Positions 1 through 9,920 of a stretch of 64,000 nt of DNA are shown piece after piece (positions within the stretch are counted from its first letter, which is position 1; every line of letters begins with the position of its first letter). The DNA is from Microcaldota archaeon (GTDB lineage: Archaea > Micrarchaeota > Micrarchaeia > Norongarragalinales > Norongarragalinaceae), in assembly GCA_016188965.1 (NCBI GenBank), contig JACPGT010000011.1, positions 37,632 through 101,631 on the forward strand, written 5' to 3'. Position numbers and translations under genes: made by a program. The notes beneath the pieces are model-generated. The model ran no database searches, was not told the origin of the DNA, and saw only the letters and a list, made by a program, of their open reading frames with translations.

Positions 1-1
1 C

Positions 2-3000
2 CCAAGCGGCGCGTTCAACGAGGCCGCGACGTTTTCCTTCCAAAACCAGAAAACACCGTGCACTTGCGTCACCGGCAACACCGGCGCTACGCCCATCCCG
101 ACGCCGTCCTTGAATCCCACCGCCACGGCAACACCGGACCCAACGGTTTCCGGTTCCCCAACCGCATCGGTGAGCCCCACCGCATCCGCAACACCGACCG
201 ACACCCCCGGTCCCACGCCTTCCGCAACGCCAACAGCGTCAGCTACCCCGACTCCGACAGGATCGCCAACACCGTCATCGACACCAACCGCAACGCCGAT
301 TCCGGCGCAGGTGGCCCTGATTGTCCCGGACGGCACGGTCCTTGAAGGAATGGCGCATCTGCAGTTCGCTTCGGCCGGCGCCCCTATTACGCCTAAAGAA
401 CTAGCGGTCGAAAACGCGATCCGGTCATACGGCACACCGCTGAAGCCGTTGGTCGTTATGCGCGTCGAGGCTTCCGCCGCCACGTTCGACAACTTGAAGG
501 ATTACAAGGCCGTGTTTGCCGCGTCGTACTTTCCACAACTCACGCCGGCAACCATCAACAGCTTGCTTGGCAGAGGAGTAAGCGTCGCACTGCTGCACGA
601 CGCCGTGGGCTCCGGGCAGGGCCGTCCGGCCAGCGCACGCAGCGAGACAGGCGTCAAGGTATCGCAAAGCGCGGCCTTCTTTGACAAATACGACACGGCG
701 GAGCAGTACGCGAGCATGACGACCGGCGGGAACGACTACACGTTCAACATTGGCGGGTGGCAAACCATCGGCGCCGTCGACATACCGTGGAGTTATCCGG
801 TGCCCACCGCCCAGTACACCGTTTCGACGGCAAACGGAAGGGGCGCGGCATTGGGATACGACCCGTCGGCGCTGACGGATGAAGGAAAAGTCGTGATGGA
901 TCAGATGCTCCGCTGGACGCTGGGCATTATCGCGCCGTCGGACGTGGTGGACGGCAGAGTGGCCCTGGTTGCATCGACTTACAAGGACAACCCGCAGGAC
1001 ATTGACTTGGACGCCCAAGATAAGACGTTGAAAAGACTCATGGAGGAAAACGGACAGGCCGTGCAAATCATATCGCAGAAGAATAGGTTTACCGCGGATT
1101 TTGCCAAGGCCAAGGCAATCACAACGACGTATTTCCCTGGCGTTCCGCTTTCAAAGTACTACAACGCGCTGGGCGCCACGACCCCGCTTTTGCTGGTTCA
1201 CCGGGCCGCGAGTCTGATTCGATACCAGCAACCCTGCATGAATTGCCAGTGGATGCATGTGTCGGCAAGCGTGTCGTTCCTCGGCAAGTATGACGCGGGC
1301 GACTACGCAATGCAAATCACGAAAGGAGGGGATGCCGCTTACGCGACAACGTTGTACAACGGATGGACCCAGATTTCACGCAATCCGGGTTATGGATACG
1401 ACGGTGCGTCGCATTACCGCGCCGTTGGAAAAATGTATAGTGCGTCGTTCGGCTACGACCCGTCGCGGCTTACGCCGGAAGGCGAACTAGTCCTGGGTGA
1501 AGCCATCGCCAACGTCACGGGTGGCGCTCCTGCCAAACAAGCTCAACCCGGCGCGTATGTACTCATAGCGAAAAGCTATGACGCGGTCCCGCAACTTACG
1601 GCTGAGGAATCGGCCGCAAAAACCGTTCTGGAATACGGCGGAGCTGCGGTACAGGTAATCCCGCAAAATGAACGCTTCAAAACCGACTTCTCGAACGCAA
1701 AGGCCGTCGTCGCAGTCCATTCGCCCCCGGCTAAGATTTCCGGATACATGCAAGCACTTAGTTCACGCCGACCCATGCTTTTCCTTCACGATGGAATCAG
1801 GCTGCTGGCGGGCGCCAATGACGCATCCGGCGGTAACCTGATGATCCTTCCCAAAACGGGATCGAACGTAGGAAAAGGATTCCTCCAGAATTACGACTCG
1901 GCTCCAAACTATGCCGAAATCCACATCAGCGACGGCAAGATGTTCGAGACCGGTGGCGTCGGCGGATGGGAGGCGTTGAACCAACGGGGCGGGTGCGGAG
2001 GAGTATGTTATCCAGGGTCGGCGTTTTCAAAGGAAACGGGAACCGGAGATGGGAGCATCCGCAGCGCGATACTCGCGCACGATCCGTCGGCCTTAAACAA
2101 TGAAGGGAAAGTGATGCTCGACGAAGCGGTGCGGTGGATGGCGCACGACAGCGCGTACGCGTACACCGTGCCTTCCGGAACGGTCGCCCTTTTGACCCGC
2201 GATTACAACTTCGACAATAAAGTACAACCCGGTTTGACACTCAACGAAACGCAGGCGGAAAGCGTGTTTACGGGCCTCGGACTACCGGTGGCACGGGTGC
2301 CGCAAAAGCTGAAATACAAGACGGATTGGAGCAAAGCGGCGTTCGTCGCGGTCGCGGATTCGCCGCCCAGCGGGTACAGCATCAACACGTACCTCAACAC
2401 CCGCGCGCCGCGAATGGTTTTCCTGAACACGGGACTCAAAGCGCTAACGATGGGCACAGGAGTTACCCTCAAGAACAGCTATGAAGTGCTTAACACGGCT
2501 GACCGGCCGGAAAGCTTCATGCAAGCCTATGCCCCAACGGACCACCGGGGCGGAGCGTTCCCAATACAAGCCAATCCAGGAGCGTACACGCTGCCGGACT
2601 ACGGCACGAGCGGCAGCTGGAACGTGTGGGGATGGAAAACGGCAGGAGGGGAAGTGGACAGCAATCCGGCAAACTACGCGGTGCGCCCAACGGCGTGGTA
2701 CGTCAAGAACGCGGCCAGGTGCGGCGCTGCGTTCGGATACGCGCCTGACCGCTTGAACCAAGCCGGGACGCTGTTGTTGAAAAACGTAATCCGATGGGTG
2801 TACCACGCGTGCTATCTGCCAAGCAAAGGCGCGGCAAGCAGCGAAACGGTAGAAACAGTGCGACCCTACTACAGCGCTGCGACGGGAACGCAAGGAGCGG
2901 GCCAGTACTCATACAGCTGCGGCGCGGGCCGTGGCGAAGACACCAAGAATATCATGATTGGCAGCGGAATCAACGAGTACGTCTACAAAGTCGAGCTTGA

Positions 3001-3343
3001 AAGCTACAACATGGATGACACGGGCGTTGTCGAGATAAACGGCCAAACCGTCGTCAACAAGGATGTGTGCAGCTACGGCCAGAATACGCCATGCAGCGGC
3101 GGGCCGACCAGCGTGCCGGGACGGGAATGCAAAGGCGGCTGTGCTTGGACCGGCTCCGGGTGGGGCCCGTACCTGACAACTCCTGAAAACGGTTGTGTAA
3201 GGCCGCCGAAGGTCAATCCTCAAATCACGTTGGGCATGCTTCATGAAGGCAGCAATCCGGTGCACGTGAAGGCGAACGACTGCATATGCGGCCAAAACAC
3301 GGCAGAAGCCACGATCAAAGTATACAAAAAAACCGCGCCATGA
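2..3343 (+). CDS. Large repeat-containing surface protein, 5' end cut by window
   Basis: The frame is open from base 2, so the listed ATG at 110 is internal and the N-terminus lies outside the window. About 1113 residues are visible. The first ones (ATFSFQNQKTPCTC) match the same region of the next gene (ATFQFNDKLTPCNC), so a class III signal peptide upstream is inferred. A Thr/Pro-rich linker of about 70 residues follows, then four modules of about 200 residues. Each module opens with a strand such as VALIVPDG, VALVAST, YVLIAKS or VALLTRD and ends with a GYDPSxLTxEG...RW-like motif. The C-terminal ~150 residues are Cys-rich. It is probably exported and pilin-anchored or an S-layer/adhesin-like protein; I recognise no named family. 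Confidence 0.8.
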   Translation, partial: PSGAFNEAATFSFQNQKTPCTCVTGNTGATPIPTPSLNPTATATPDPTVSGSPTASVSPTASATPTDTPGPTPSATPTASATPTPTGSPTPSSTPTATPIPAQVALIVPDGTVLEGMAHLQFASAGAPITPKELAVENAIRSYGTPLKPLVVMRVEASAATFDNLKDYKAVFAASYFPQLTPATINSLLGRGVSVALLHDAVGSGQGRPASARSETGVKVSQSAAFFDKYDTAEQYASMTTGGNDYTFNIGGWQTIGAVDIPWSYPVPTAQYTVSTANGRGAALGYDPSALTDEGKVVMDQMLRWTLGIIAPSDVVDGRVALVASTYKDNPQDIDLDAQDKTLKRLMEENGQAVQIISQKNRFTADFAKAKAITTTYFPGVPLSKYYNALGATTPLLLVHRAASLIRYQQPCMNCQWMHVSASVSFLGKYDAGDYAMQITKGGDAAYATTLYNGWTQISRNPGYGYDGASHYRAVGKMYSASFGYDPSRLTPEGELVLGEAIANVTGGAPAKQAQPGAYVLIAKSYDAVPQLTAEESAAKTVLEYGGAAVQVIPQNERFKTDFSNAKAVVAVHSPPAKISGYMQALSSRRPMLFLHDGIRLLAGANDASGGNLMILPKTGSNVGKGFLQNYDSAPNYAEIHISDGKMFETGGVGGWEALNQRGGCGGVCYPGSAFSKETGTGDGSIRSAILAHDPSALNNEGKVMLDEAVRWMAHDSAYAYTVPSGTVALLTRDYNFDNKVQPGLTLNETQAESVFTGLGLPVARVPQKLKYKTDWSKAAFVAVADSPPSGYSINTYLNTRAPRMVFLNTGLKALTMGTGVTLKNSYEVLNTADRPESFMQAYAPTDHRGGAFPIQANPGAYTLPDYGTSGSWNVWGWKTAGGEVDSNPANYAVRPTAWYVKNAARCGAAFGYAPDRLNQAGTLLLKNVIRWVYHACYLPSKGAASSETVETVRPYYSAATGTQGAGQYSYSCGAGRGEDTKNIMIGSGINEYVYKVELESYNMDDTGVVEINGQTVVNKDVCSYGQNTPCSGGPTSVPGRECKGGCAWTGSGWGPYLTTPENGCVRPPKVNPQITLGMLHEGSNPVHVKANDCICGQNTAEATIKVYKKTAP

Positions 3344-3472
3344 CCTCGAGAATCGCCATGGAACGCGAAACCAACACGACAAAGACACCCGGCAAACCAT
3401 CCCCCAAAAAAATGGCCAACGCGCTCCGGCTTTCGGCCTGAAAAAAAGAGACTTGAAAAAACAAAATACGAT

Positions 3473-3483
3473 ACATTTAAACG
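3473..3483 (+). promoter_or_regulatory. TATA box of the class III signal-peptide gene
   Basis: The sequence CATTTAAACG lies 23-28 nt before the ATG at 3504, the spacing expected for a leaderless archaeal transcript. An A-rich stretch precedes it. The same TTTAAA-at-minus-25 arrangement recurs before many genes in this window. Confidence 0.5.
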
Positions 3484-3503
3484 CAAAGGCATATTCCTAA
3501 ACT

Positions 3504-4865
3504 ATGCGTGGCCAAGGCACGTTCGAATACATCCTACTGTTAGGTGGCGCAGTCCTCATCACGTCCCTCGCGCTTTTCGTGCTCACCACCAGCCAGCCCG
3601 GTATTGACGCGAACAAGCAATGCGCCGTCGCCGCCCGGTCGGCAATCGAATGCTTCAAAGCCGACGGCACATTCCGCGGCGACGCCACCTTCCAATTCAA
3701 CGACAAGCTGACGCCATGTAACTGCGCGGCATACGAAAGCGCAACGGCAACACCGTCCGGTTCAACGCAATCGCCATCGCAAACGCCGACGGCCACGACG
3801 GCGACGCCGACCGTTAGTCCCGTCGCTTCCACTGCGACGCCTACGGCTACGCCCACGGCTACTCCGAGTGCGACCCCGACAGCCACCCCCAGCGCCACGC
3901 CGGAACCGACCGGTACACCGATGCCTACCGTTACGGCCACGCCGATTCCCACGACAACCGCTACGCCCACACCGACACCAACGGCAAAGCAGTACATGAT
4001 CTATGACTTTGCGCCCACATGCGATACATGCAATAACAAACGGGTGCTTATCGTCGAAGTTTCTGCAGGGCAAGCAAAGATAGTTTCGAAGCTGGACGGA
4101 GTGTACGCGGATCATGTCGTACCGTCAGGTAATGGCCGCTTGCTTCTTTCAAGAAGCGCAGAAAAAGAAATTCGCGAAATCGATTCTGGCGGTAACACAG
4201 TATGGACTTACAGAAAAGAGTTTGCCAAAGGTCCTAATTGGGCCGAGGATTTAGTCCCGTACACGGCGCAACGGCTCAAGAACGGAAACACGTTCAGCGG
4301 AAGTTTCGATGGGCCGTATTTTGACTCGCGGCTTCTGGAAATCAAGCCGGATGGAACAATCGTAAACGACGTACACGGAACGTCGTTCGAGCCCAAAACC
4401 GCCTTCCGCCTGCCCAACGGAAACGCATTAGTGGTGGATAAGTGGCAAAGCGTCAAGGAAATCGCACAAGGGGACATACCGGGGCAAGCGATAGTGAAAT
4501 ACTCGATTACGGCCGGCAGTTTGGGCCTCACGCAAATCATTTACGCATATCCGGTCGGGGGGAACCTCTTCGTGTACGGAAGCGGAAAGATTGTCGAAAT
4601 GAGTAACTATCAAACTGACGCGCGAGCCAAGACGTGGGAAAAACAAGTGGGCGACATCGACCACTTTTTCCCGGTGGACGAGAACACGTTGCTTGTCGCA
4701 GACCGATGGGGCAAGGCAGTGTACGAAATGGACAGAACAGGAGCCAAAACATGGGAGTTGAGAAACTCGCTGGACCTTGGCAACTACTGTAGTGAAGCCG
4801 GCATCGTAAACTATCCGTGCAGGCCTCTCCAAATCTACCCCGCGGGGTTCACAGGGTACGGTTAA
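3504..4865 (+). CDS. Exported beta-propeller-like protein with class III signal peptide
   Basis: The protein has 453 residues. It starts MRGQGTFEYILLLGGAVL, a textbook class III (archaeal pilin-like) signal: charged n-region, Q-G-x-x-E-Y motif and hydrophobic stretch. Cleavage is expected before Gln4. A short Cys-containing segment is followed by a Thr/Pro/Ser linker (about residues 75-155), then about 290 residues of repeated short strands such as LLEIKPDGTIV and VYEMDRTGAKTWEL. These look like blades of a beta-propeller of the PQQ/arylsulfotransferase type. The modified enzyme or ligand is unknown. The A24 peptidase at 16456-17304 is a plausible processing enzyme. It is the same architecture as the preceding gene, suggesting a surface-protein pair. 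Confidence 0.75.
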   Translation: MRGQGTFEYILLLGGAVLITSLALFVLTTSQPGIDANKQCAVAARSAIECFKADGTFRGDATFQFNDKLTPCNCAAYESATATPSGSTQSPSQTPTATTATPTVSPVASTATPTATPTATPSATPTATPSATPEPTGTPMPTVTATPIPTTTATPTPTPTAKQYMIYDFAPTCDTCNNKRVLIVEVSAGQAKIVSKLDGVYADHVVPSGNGRLLLSRSAEKEIREIDSGGNTVWTYRKEFAKGPNWAEDLVPYTAQRLKNGNTFSGSFDGPYFDSRLLEIKPDGTIVNDVHGTSFEPKTAFRLPNGNALVVDKWQSVKEIAQGDIPGQAIVKYSITAGSLGLTQIIYAYPVGGNLFVYGSGKIVEMSNYQTDARAKTWEKQVGDIDHFFPVDENTLLVADRWGKAVYEMDRTGAKTWELRNSLDLGNYCSEAGIVNYPCRPLQIYPAGFTGYG

Positions 4866-4919
4866 GCCACCGGCCACTCCGCCCTAAAACATATTAGCCT
4901 CACGTTCCAAGAATGCGCC

Positions 4920-6161
4920 ATGGCCCGCTTTGCCCACATTGCAGACGTCCACCTCGGTGCTTTTCGTGACGCGCGCCTGCGCGAGTTGAACCTTAGGGCC
5001 TTCGAGAAGGCGTTGGACGAAGTCCAGCAGCAGAACGTCGATTTTCTCATCATTGCCGGCGACTTGTTCGACATTTCCATCCCCGACTTGTCGGTCGTCG
5101 AGCGCGCGGTGCGCAAGATGCGTTCGTTGGATAAGCCGATTTACGCCGTGTACGGATCGCATGACTACTCGCCTACGCAGACGAGCGTCATCGACGTGCT
5201 GAACGAAGCCGGTGTGCTGCAAAAAGTCAGTTCGGGCCAGTACGTGGAAGTCAACGAAGCCGGACAAAAAGTGCAGAAACTCCGTTTGGACGTGCTGACC
5301 GATCCGAAGACCGGCGTGCGAATCACCGGCATTTCGGCGCGCAAGCTGGGTTTGGAAAAAACGTACTTTCACGACTTGGACGCCCAGGCATTGGAGGCGC
5401 TGCCGGGTCCGAAGATCTTCGTCTTTCACTGCGCCATCCAGGAACACAAACCGCAGTCGCTGCAACGCGTGGACGCCGTGCCGCTCTCGCTGTTTCCAAA
5501 AGGCTTTGATTATTACGCCGGCGGCCACGTGCACGCCCGCCTTCTGACGGACGCGCCGGACGGCGGGGGCAAAATAGTATACCCGGGCCCCCTGTCGGCC
5601 GCCGACTTTAGAGACATGGAAGAGATCGCGGGCCAGCCGCACGGCTTTTACGTCGTCGACCTTGACGCGAAGAAAGCCGAGTTCGTTCCCGTGCCTTTCG
5701 GGAAAGTCCGAATCGTCCGCATCGACGCCGAAGGCATGGGCTCGCAGGATGCGAATGAACGCATCCAGAAAGCCTGTGGCACGGCGCAAAGCGGAGACGT
5801 GGTTCTTCTGCATACACTCGGCACGCTGGCAGAGGGAAAACCGTCCGACATCGACTGGACGGCCGCGCGGCGCGCGTTGGAACAGGCATGCCCCATCGTC
5901 TACGTCAACAACGCGTTGGAAAGCCGCGAGCGGCAACAGGTCCGGGTCGAGGCGCAGACGCCGGATGCCATTGCCGAAAAAGTGTTCCGAGATACGTTGG
6001 CTGACCGCGACCTGCCGGAAGGTCTTGGAAAAGAAGCGGGCGTCAAGCTCAGCCTGCAACTGCTGGAAGTATTGCGCAAAGAGAATCCGGGAGACAACAA
6101 GAAACGCTGGGAAGACGTCGTCGCGGCGCAAGGCGCACAGGTGCTCGGAATTGAGGCTTGA
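4920..6161 (+). CDS. mre11: DNA double-strand break repair nuclease Mre11
   Basis: The protein has 413 residues and is a calcineurin-like phosphoesterase. Visible metal-binding motifs are D9-x-H11 (IADVHLG), GDLFD at 47-51, GSHD at 79-82 (Asn of the more usual GNHD replaced by Ser, as seen in a subset of archaeal homologues), an HCAIQEH histidine motif near 165-170 and GGHVHAR near 200. It is the manganese-dependent endo/3'-5' exonuclease of the Mre11-Rad50 complex that processes DNA ends. The gene overlaps rad50, the next gene, by 11 nt, so the two partners are translationally coupled. Confidence 0.93.
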   Translation: MARFAHIADVHLGAFRDARLRELNLRAFEKALDEVQQQNVDFLIIAGDLFDISIPDLSVVERAVRKMRSLDKPIYAVYGSHDYSPTQTSVIDVLNEAGVLQKVSSGQYVEVNEAGQKVQKLRLDVLTDPKTGVRITGISARKLGLEKTYFHDLDAQALEALPGPKIFVFHCAIQEHKPQSLQRVDAVPLSLFPKGFDYYAGGHVHARLLTDAPDGGGKIVYPGPLSAADFRDMEEIAGQPHGFYVVDLDAKKAEFVPVPFGKVRIVRIDAEGMGSQDANERIQKACGTAQSGDVVLLHTLGTLAEGKPSDIDWTAARRALEQACPIVYVNNALESRERQQVRVEAQTPDAIAEKVFRDTLADRDLPEGLGKEAGVKLSLQLLEVLRKENPGDNKKRWEDVVAAQGAQVLGIEA

Positions 6162-8160
6162 GTTCCTCGAATTAGACAACATCCGCACGTACGGCTACGC
6201 CCGCGTCGACTTCGCCCAAGGCGTGACGCTGTTTGAAGGCGACGTCGGCTCGGGAAAGAGCACGCTTTTGTACGCAATCGAATTCGCACTTTTCGGCCTG
6301 GGCGATTTGAAAGCCGGCCACTTGTTGCGCCACGGCGCGACGGAAGGCAACGTCAAGTTGGGCTTCGAAGTCGACGGCCGAAAAATCGTCGTTTGCCGCC
6401 GTTTGGAGCGCAAGAAAGACGCCGCACGCCAGGCGCCGGGTTGGATCGAGGAAGACGGCGTGCGCACCGATTACTCGCCGGAAGAACTCAAGGCCCGCGT
6501 CTTGTCCATCTTGCAGTTCCGTGAGAACCCGGCGGTGCGCGCCACGTCGTGGATCTTCCGCTACGCCGTGTTCACGCCGCAGGAGCAGATGAAGGAAATC
6601 CTGACGCTGAAAAGCGAGGAGCGCCTCCAAACTCTTAGAAAAGCCTTCGGTGTCGAGGAGTACAAGACCGCGCAGGAAAACGCCGGCGTGCTGCAGCAAC
6701 GGTTGCGTGAGAAAAGCCGGGAAATCAGAGGGCAATTGTCCAACGTCGAGGAATTGCAACAGCAGAAAGCCGCCGTGGAAAAGCAGCTGGCCGAATTGGA
6801 AAGTCAAAAACCCGCACTGGCTCAACGAGTCCAAGACGCGCAAATGCAAGTCCAAGCCGCGGAAAAGGACGTGCAAAGCCGGCGGGCCGAAAGCCTGGCG
6901 CTTGAGCGCGAAGCGGCTGAAGTGCCCTTATTGCAAAAACGCGTGGAAGAATGGCAACGCCAAGCCGCGCGCCTACAGAGCGACGGGGCGAACCTGGACG
7001 GAAAAGCCAGGCAGTGGGCCGCCGAGCTCAAGACCCTCCAAGGCCAGAACCCGGCCGCATTGGACGACCCGCAGAAAGAATGGGAAGCCGCCCAGGAAAC
7101 CTTGCGCAGACGCCAGACGGAACTGGGCGCTTGCGAGCACGCCGCGCGCGAACACGCCGCGTTACGCTCCGGTACCTGTCCAACGTGCGGGCAGAAGATT
7201 TCCGACGGGCTGAACGGCAAGATCCAGGACGCGGAGAATGCACTCAAGCAGGCACAAATGGCGGTGCAAATGGCCCGCCAAGCCGAGATGGCGCTGCGGA
7301 ACCAACTGACCGCATACAACCAGCAGAAACTGGCGTTGCAGAAAATCCAACAGCTTTCCGAGATGTTCCAGCAGGCTGAAACCCAGCGTCAGGACGTCAA
7401 AGCCCGCGAAGCTGAAGCCTTACAGTCCCTCCAACAGGCCCGTGACGAATTCGAACGCAAGAAACACCACCTGCAAGCCGCAAGCGACGCCAAAGCCAAC
7501 CTGCAACAAACCGAAAACACCTTGCGCCAAAATCAGGCGGCCTTGCAGGCCACGCTCAGCGCCCAGGCCGCGTCCGAGGCCAAGGAAAGCCACCTCAAGC
7601 AGAATCGTCAGGACCTTGAAGCCGCGCTGGAGCGAAAGAAACAGCTGGACGTGAAGCTGAAGGATCTTGAATCGAAGAACGCCTGGCTGGCCGATCCGTT
7701 CATCCCCGCGCTTTCGCTCATCGAGGAGCACGTCTTGCAGCGCATCAACGACGAGTTCAACCGCATGTTTTCCAGATGGTTCGTCCAGCTGCTGGAAAGC
7801 CAGGACCTCTCCGCGGAAGTCGACGCGTCGTTCACGCCCCAAATCCGGCAACAAGGATTCGAGCAGGACTTCACCGCCTTGAGCGGAGGCGAAAAAAGCG
7901 CGTTGGCGTTGGCCTACCGCTTGGCCCTCAACACGTTGGTGCGCCAGACGACGCCGTCGTTGAAGCACAACCTGCTCATCCTTGACGAGCCGACGGATGG
8001 CTTTTCCAAAGAACAGCTCGGCCGCATGCGCCAAGTGCTGCAAGAAGCGGGCGCGCAGCAAATCCTTTTGGTTAGCCACGAGCGCGAACTGGAGGCCTTA
8101 TGCGACCAGGTATTTCAGGTCGAAAAACACGGCGGCGAATCGCGCATCAAGGAACTATAA
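6151..8160 (+). CDS. rad50: DNA double-strand break repair ATPase Rad50
   Basis: The ORF track runs upstream to 5662, but that part is out-of-frame mre11. Homology begins at RLEFLELDNIRTYG, so the TTG at 6151 is the likely start, giving 669 residues, shorter than the ~850-900 usual in archaea. Walker A is GDVGSGKST (about 30-38). Two long coiled-coil arms flank a zinc hook CPTC at about 343-346. The ABC signature LSGGEKS is near 577 and Walker B LLILDEPTD near 610. The short coiled coil would make a compact hook. It is an SMC-like ATPase that tethers DNA and controls Mre11 nuclease activity. Confidence 0.92.
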   Translation: MRLEFLELDNIRTYGYARVDFAQGVTLFEGDVGSGKSTLLYAIEFALFGLGDLKAGHLLRHGATEGNVKLGFEVDGRKIVVCRRLERKKDAARQAPGWIEEDGVRTDYSPEELKARVLSILQFRENPAVRATSWIFRYAVFTPQEQMKEILTLKSEERLQTLRKAFGVEEYKTAQENAGVLQQRLREKSREIRGQLSNVEELQQQKAAVEKQLAELESQKPALAQRVQDAQMQVQAAEKDVQSRRAESLALEREAAEVPLLQKRVEEWQRQAARLQSDGANLDGKARQWAAELKTLQGQNPAALDDPQKEWEAAQETLRRRQTELGACEHAAREHAALRSGTCPTCGQKISDGLNGKIQDAENALKQAQMAVQMARQAEMALRNQLTAYNQQKLALQKIQQLSEMFQQAETQRQDVKAREAEALQSLQQARDEFERKKHHLQAASDAKANLQQTENTLRQNQAALQATLSAQAASEAKESHLKQNRQDLEAALERKKQLDVKLKDLESKNAWLADPFIPALSLIEEHVLQRINDEFNRMFSRWFVQLLESQDLSAEVDASFTPQIRQQGFEQDFTALSGGEKSALALAYRLALNTLVRQTTPSLKHNLLILDEPTDGFSKEQLGRMRQVLQEAGAQQILLVSHERELEALCDQVFQVEKHGGESRIKEL

Positions 8161-8184
8161 ATTCGGTCCGAACGTTAGGGCAGT

Positions 8185-9570
8185 ATGGACGAAGCCCTCT
8201 CACGCCGCATGCGCCTCCTGGACGCCAACCTGCCGTGGTTCGGCTACTCGGTGCTGGACGCCATGGAGAAAGCCGGATCGGGGGCGGCGCGCGAAATCGA
8301 CAAGTCGCTCCAAAGACGAGGCCGCAAGGCTAACATCGCCATCTTCACCGGTCCGGGCAACAAGGGCGGCGACGGGCTCGTCGCGGCACGGCATTTGGCC
8401 GAATCCGGACATGAAGTGCACGTGTTCTTGGCCGCCGAGCCCAAAACAATGGAAGCCAGACTCAACCTGCTGCGCCTGAAGAAAAACAAAAACGTAAAAA
8501 TCGAAAAAATCGATGCCACGCACCTGCCCAAACAGGAATTCGACGCCTACGTGGACGCGTTGCTCGGAACGGGCCTGAAAGGCCAATTACGGCCTCCGTA
8601 CGACGCCATCGTGACTTGGTTGAATACCCAAACCGGCGCGAAGGTGGCCATTGACGTGCCGACGGGTTTTGGCTCAACGCTTTTCTTTCACGACGACCTC
8701 ACCATTTCCATGCACGTTTCCAAAAAACGCGGCGCCAAAGTCGTGGACCTCGGATTGCCCAAAGGGCTGCAGCACGTCGTGGGCCCGGCGCACGTCAAGA
8801 CCTTGAAATTGAACCAAGGACAGCACAAGGGCCAAAACGGAGTCTTGAGCATCATCGGCGGATCCAAAAAATACCACGGCGCGCCGCTGTACGCGATTGA
8901 AGCCGCCGCGCCCTTCGTGGATTTGATTTACTTCCATTCACCGGAAAAAGACAATCACTGGATTGCACGACAGATGAAAACCAAGTCCAAAGCGTTCATC
9001 ACGGTGGAAGATAAAAGCGAACTGCAGACCGCCGTAGCCGAAAGCGACGCCGTTTTGATGGGCAACGGGCTGGAGGAAAATGCCGCCAACAAAGGCCTCG
9101 TCAACCGCCTGCTCCGACAATTTCCGAACAAGGCATTCGTGCTGGATGCGGGAGCCATGATAATGGCCGATTCCAAGCACTTTGGCGGCCGCGTCCTGCT
9201 CACGCCGCACGCCAGCGAATTCAAACGCCGCTTCGGCCTGGCCGCGACGGCGGAAAACGTCCGCAAAATGGCCGCGAAAACCAACTGCATCATCCTGCTG
9301 AAAGGCGTCATCGACGTTATCACCGACGGAAAAGACGTCGTCCGGAACGTGACGGGAAATCCGGGCATGACACGGGGCGGCACCGGCGACGTACTGGCCG
9401 GGTTGGTGGCGGCGTTGAGTACGCAGAACAACTTGTTCCAATCCGCACAGGCCGGTGCCTTTCTGAACGGCCTGGCCGGTGATTGGGTGGCGAAAAAGCG
9501 CCGCGCGTTCACGGCCGACGACGTGGCGAAGGCCTTGCCGGACGCATTGGAAACGGCGTGGCGGGCTTAA
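8185..9570 (+). CDS. nnr: Bifunctional NAD(P)HX epimerase/dehydratase
   Basis: The protein has 461 residues in two domains. The N-terminal YjeF_N epimerase (about 1-200) shows GPGNKGGDGLVAARHL. The C-terminal ADP-dependent dehydratase of the ribokinase-like fold (about 205-461) shows the NPGMTRGGTGDVLAGL nucleotide-binding motif. It repairs hydrated NADH/NADPH: the epimerase interconverts R- and S-NAD(P)HX and the dehydratase restores NAD(P)H. A TATA-like CTATAAATTC lies about 25 nt before the ATG and overlaps the rad50 stop, so it probably has its own promoter. Confidence 0.92.
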   Translation: MDEALSRRMRLLDANLPWFGYSVLDAMEKAGSGAAREIDKSLQRRGRKANIAIFTGPGNKGGDGLVAARHLAESGHEVHVFLAAEPKTMEARLNLLRLKKNKNVKIEKIDATHLPKQEFDAYVDALLGTGLKGQLRPPYDAIVTWLNTQTGAKVAIDVPTGFGSTLFFHDDLTISMHVSKKRGAKVVDLGLPKGLQHVVGPAHVKTLKLNQGQHKGQNGVLSIIGGSKKYHGAPLYAIEAAAPFVDLIYFHSPEKDNHWIARQMKTKSKAFITVEDKSELQTAVAESDAVLMGNGLEENAANKGLVNRLLRQFPNKAFVLDAGAMIMADSKHFGGRVLLTPHASEFKRRFGLAATAENVRKMAAKTNCIILLKGVIDVITDGKDVVRNVTGNPGMTRGGTGDVLAGLVAALSTQNNLFQSAQAGAFLNGLAGDWVAKKRRAFTADDVAKALPDALETAWRA

Positions 9571-9617
9571 AAAAGACAAAAAAAGGCGTATAAACTGGTT
9601 TTTCCACCATCTTGGAC

Positions 9618-9920
9618 ATGGCGAATCCGACTGCAACGGCTGCGCAAGCCGCGGCCGCGTTTCCGTTCGACGTGCTCATTTTCGGCATCGTGCTCATCCT
9701 GTTGGCCGTCGTCTTGTGGTACTTCTTCAAGAACCTGTTAGCCAACACCGTTGCCGGCGTCATCGCGTTGCTGGCCATCAACATCTTGGCCGACGTGGCG
9801 AACTACCCATCCATTAAAATATCCATCACGCTAGTCACCGTGATCATTTCCGCCATCCTGGGCTTAGCCGGCGTGGGCCTTTTGATTCTCCTTAAATTGT
9901 TGGGCGTCGTCATCCAGTAG
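9618..9920 (+). CDS. BofA-like small integral membrane protein
   Basis: It has 100 residues from the ATG at 9618; a TTG six bases earlier is the start in the ORF track. A GTATAAAC box lies about 25 nt upstream of the ATG. The protein has a first membrane helix (FDVLIFGIVLILLAVVLWYF) followed by NTVAGVIALLAINI and a final hydrophobic segment ending LLILLKLLG. This matches the pattern of archaeal proteins annotated as pro-sigmaK processing inhibitor BofA family. Archaea lack sigmaK, so the role is unknown. The next gene begins on the base after its stop codon. Confidence 0.55.
   Translation: MANPTATAAQAAAAFPFDVLIFGIVLILLAVVLWYFFKNLLANTVAGVIALLAINILADVANYPSIKISITLVTVIISAILGLAGVGLLILLKLLGVVIQ

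Noticed and set aside
5662-6150. N-terminal extension of the Rad50 ORF
   Set aside because: It lies out of frame inside mre11; Rad50 homology begins at the TTG at 6151.
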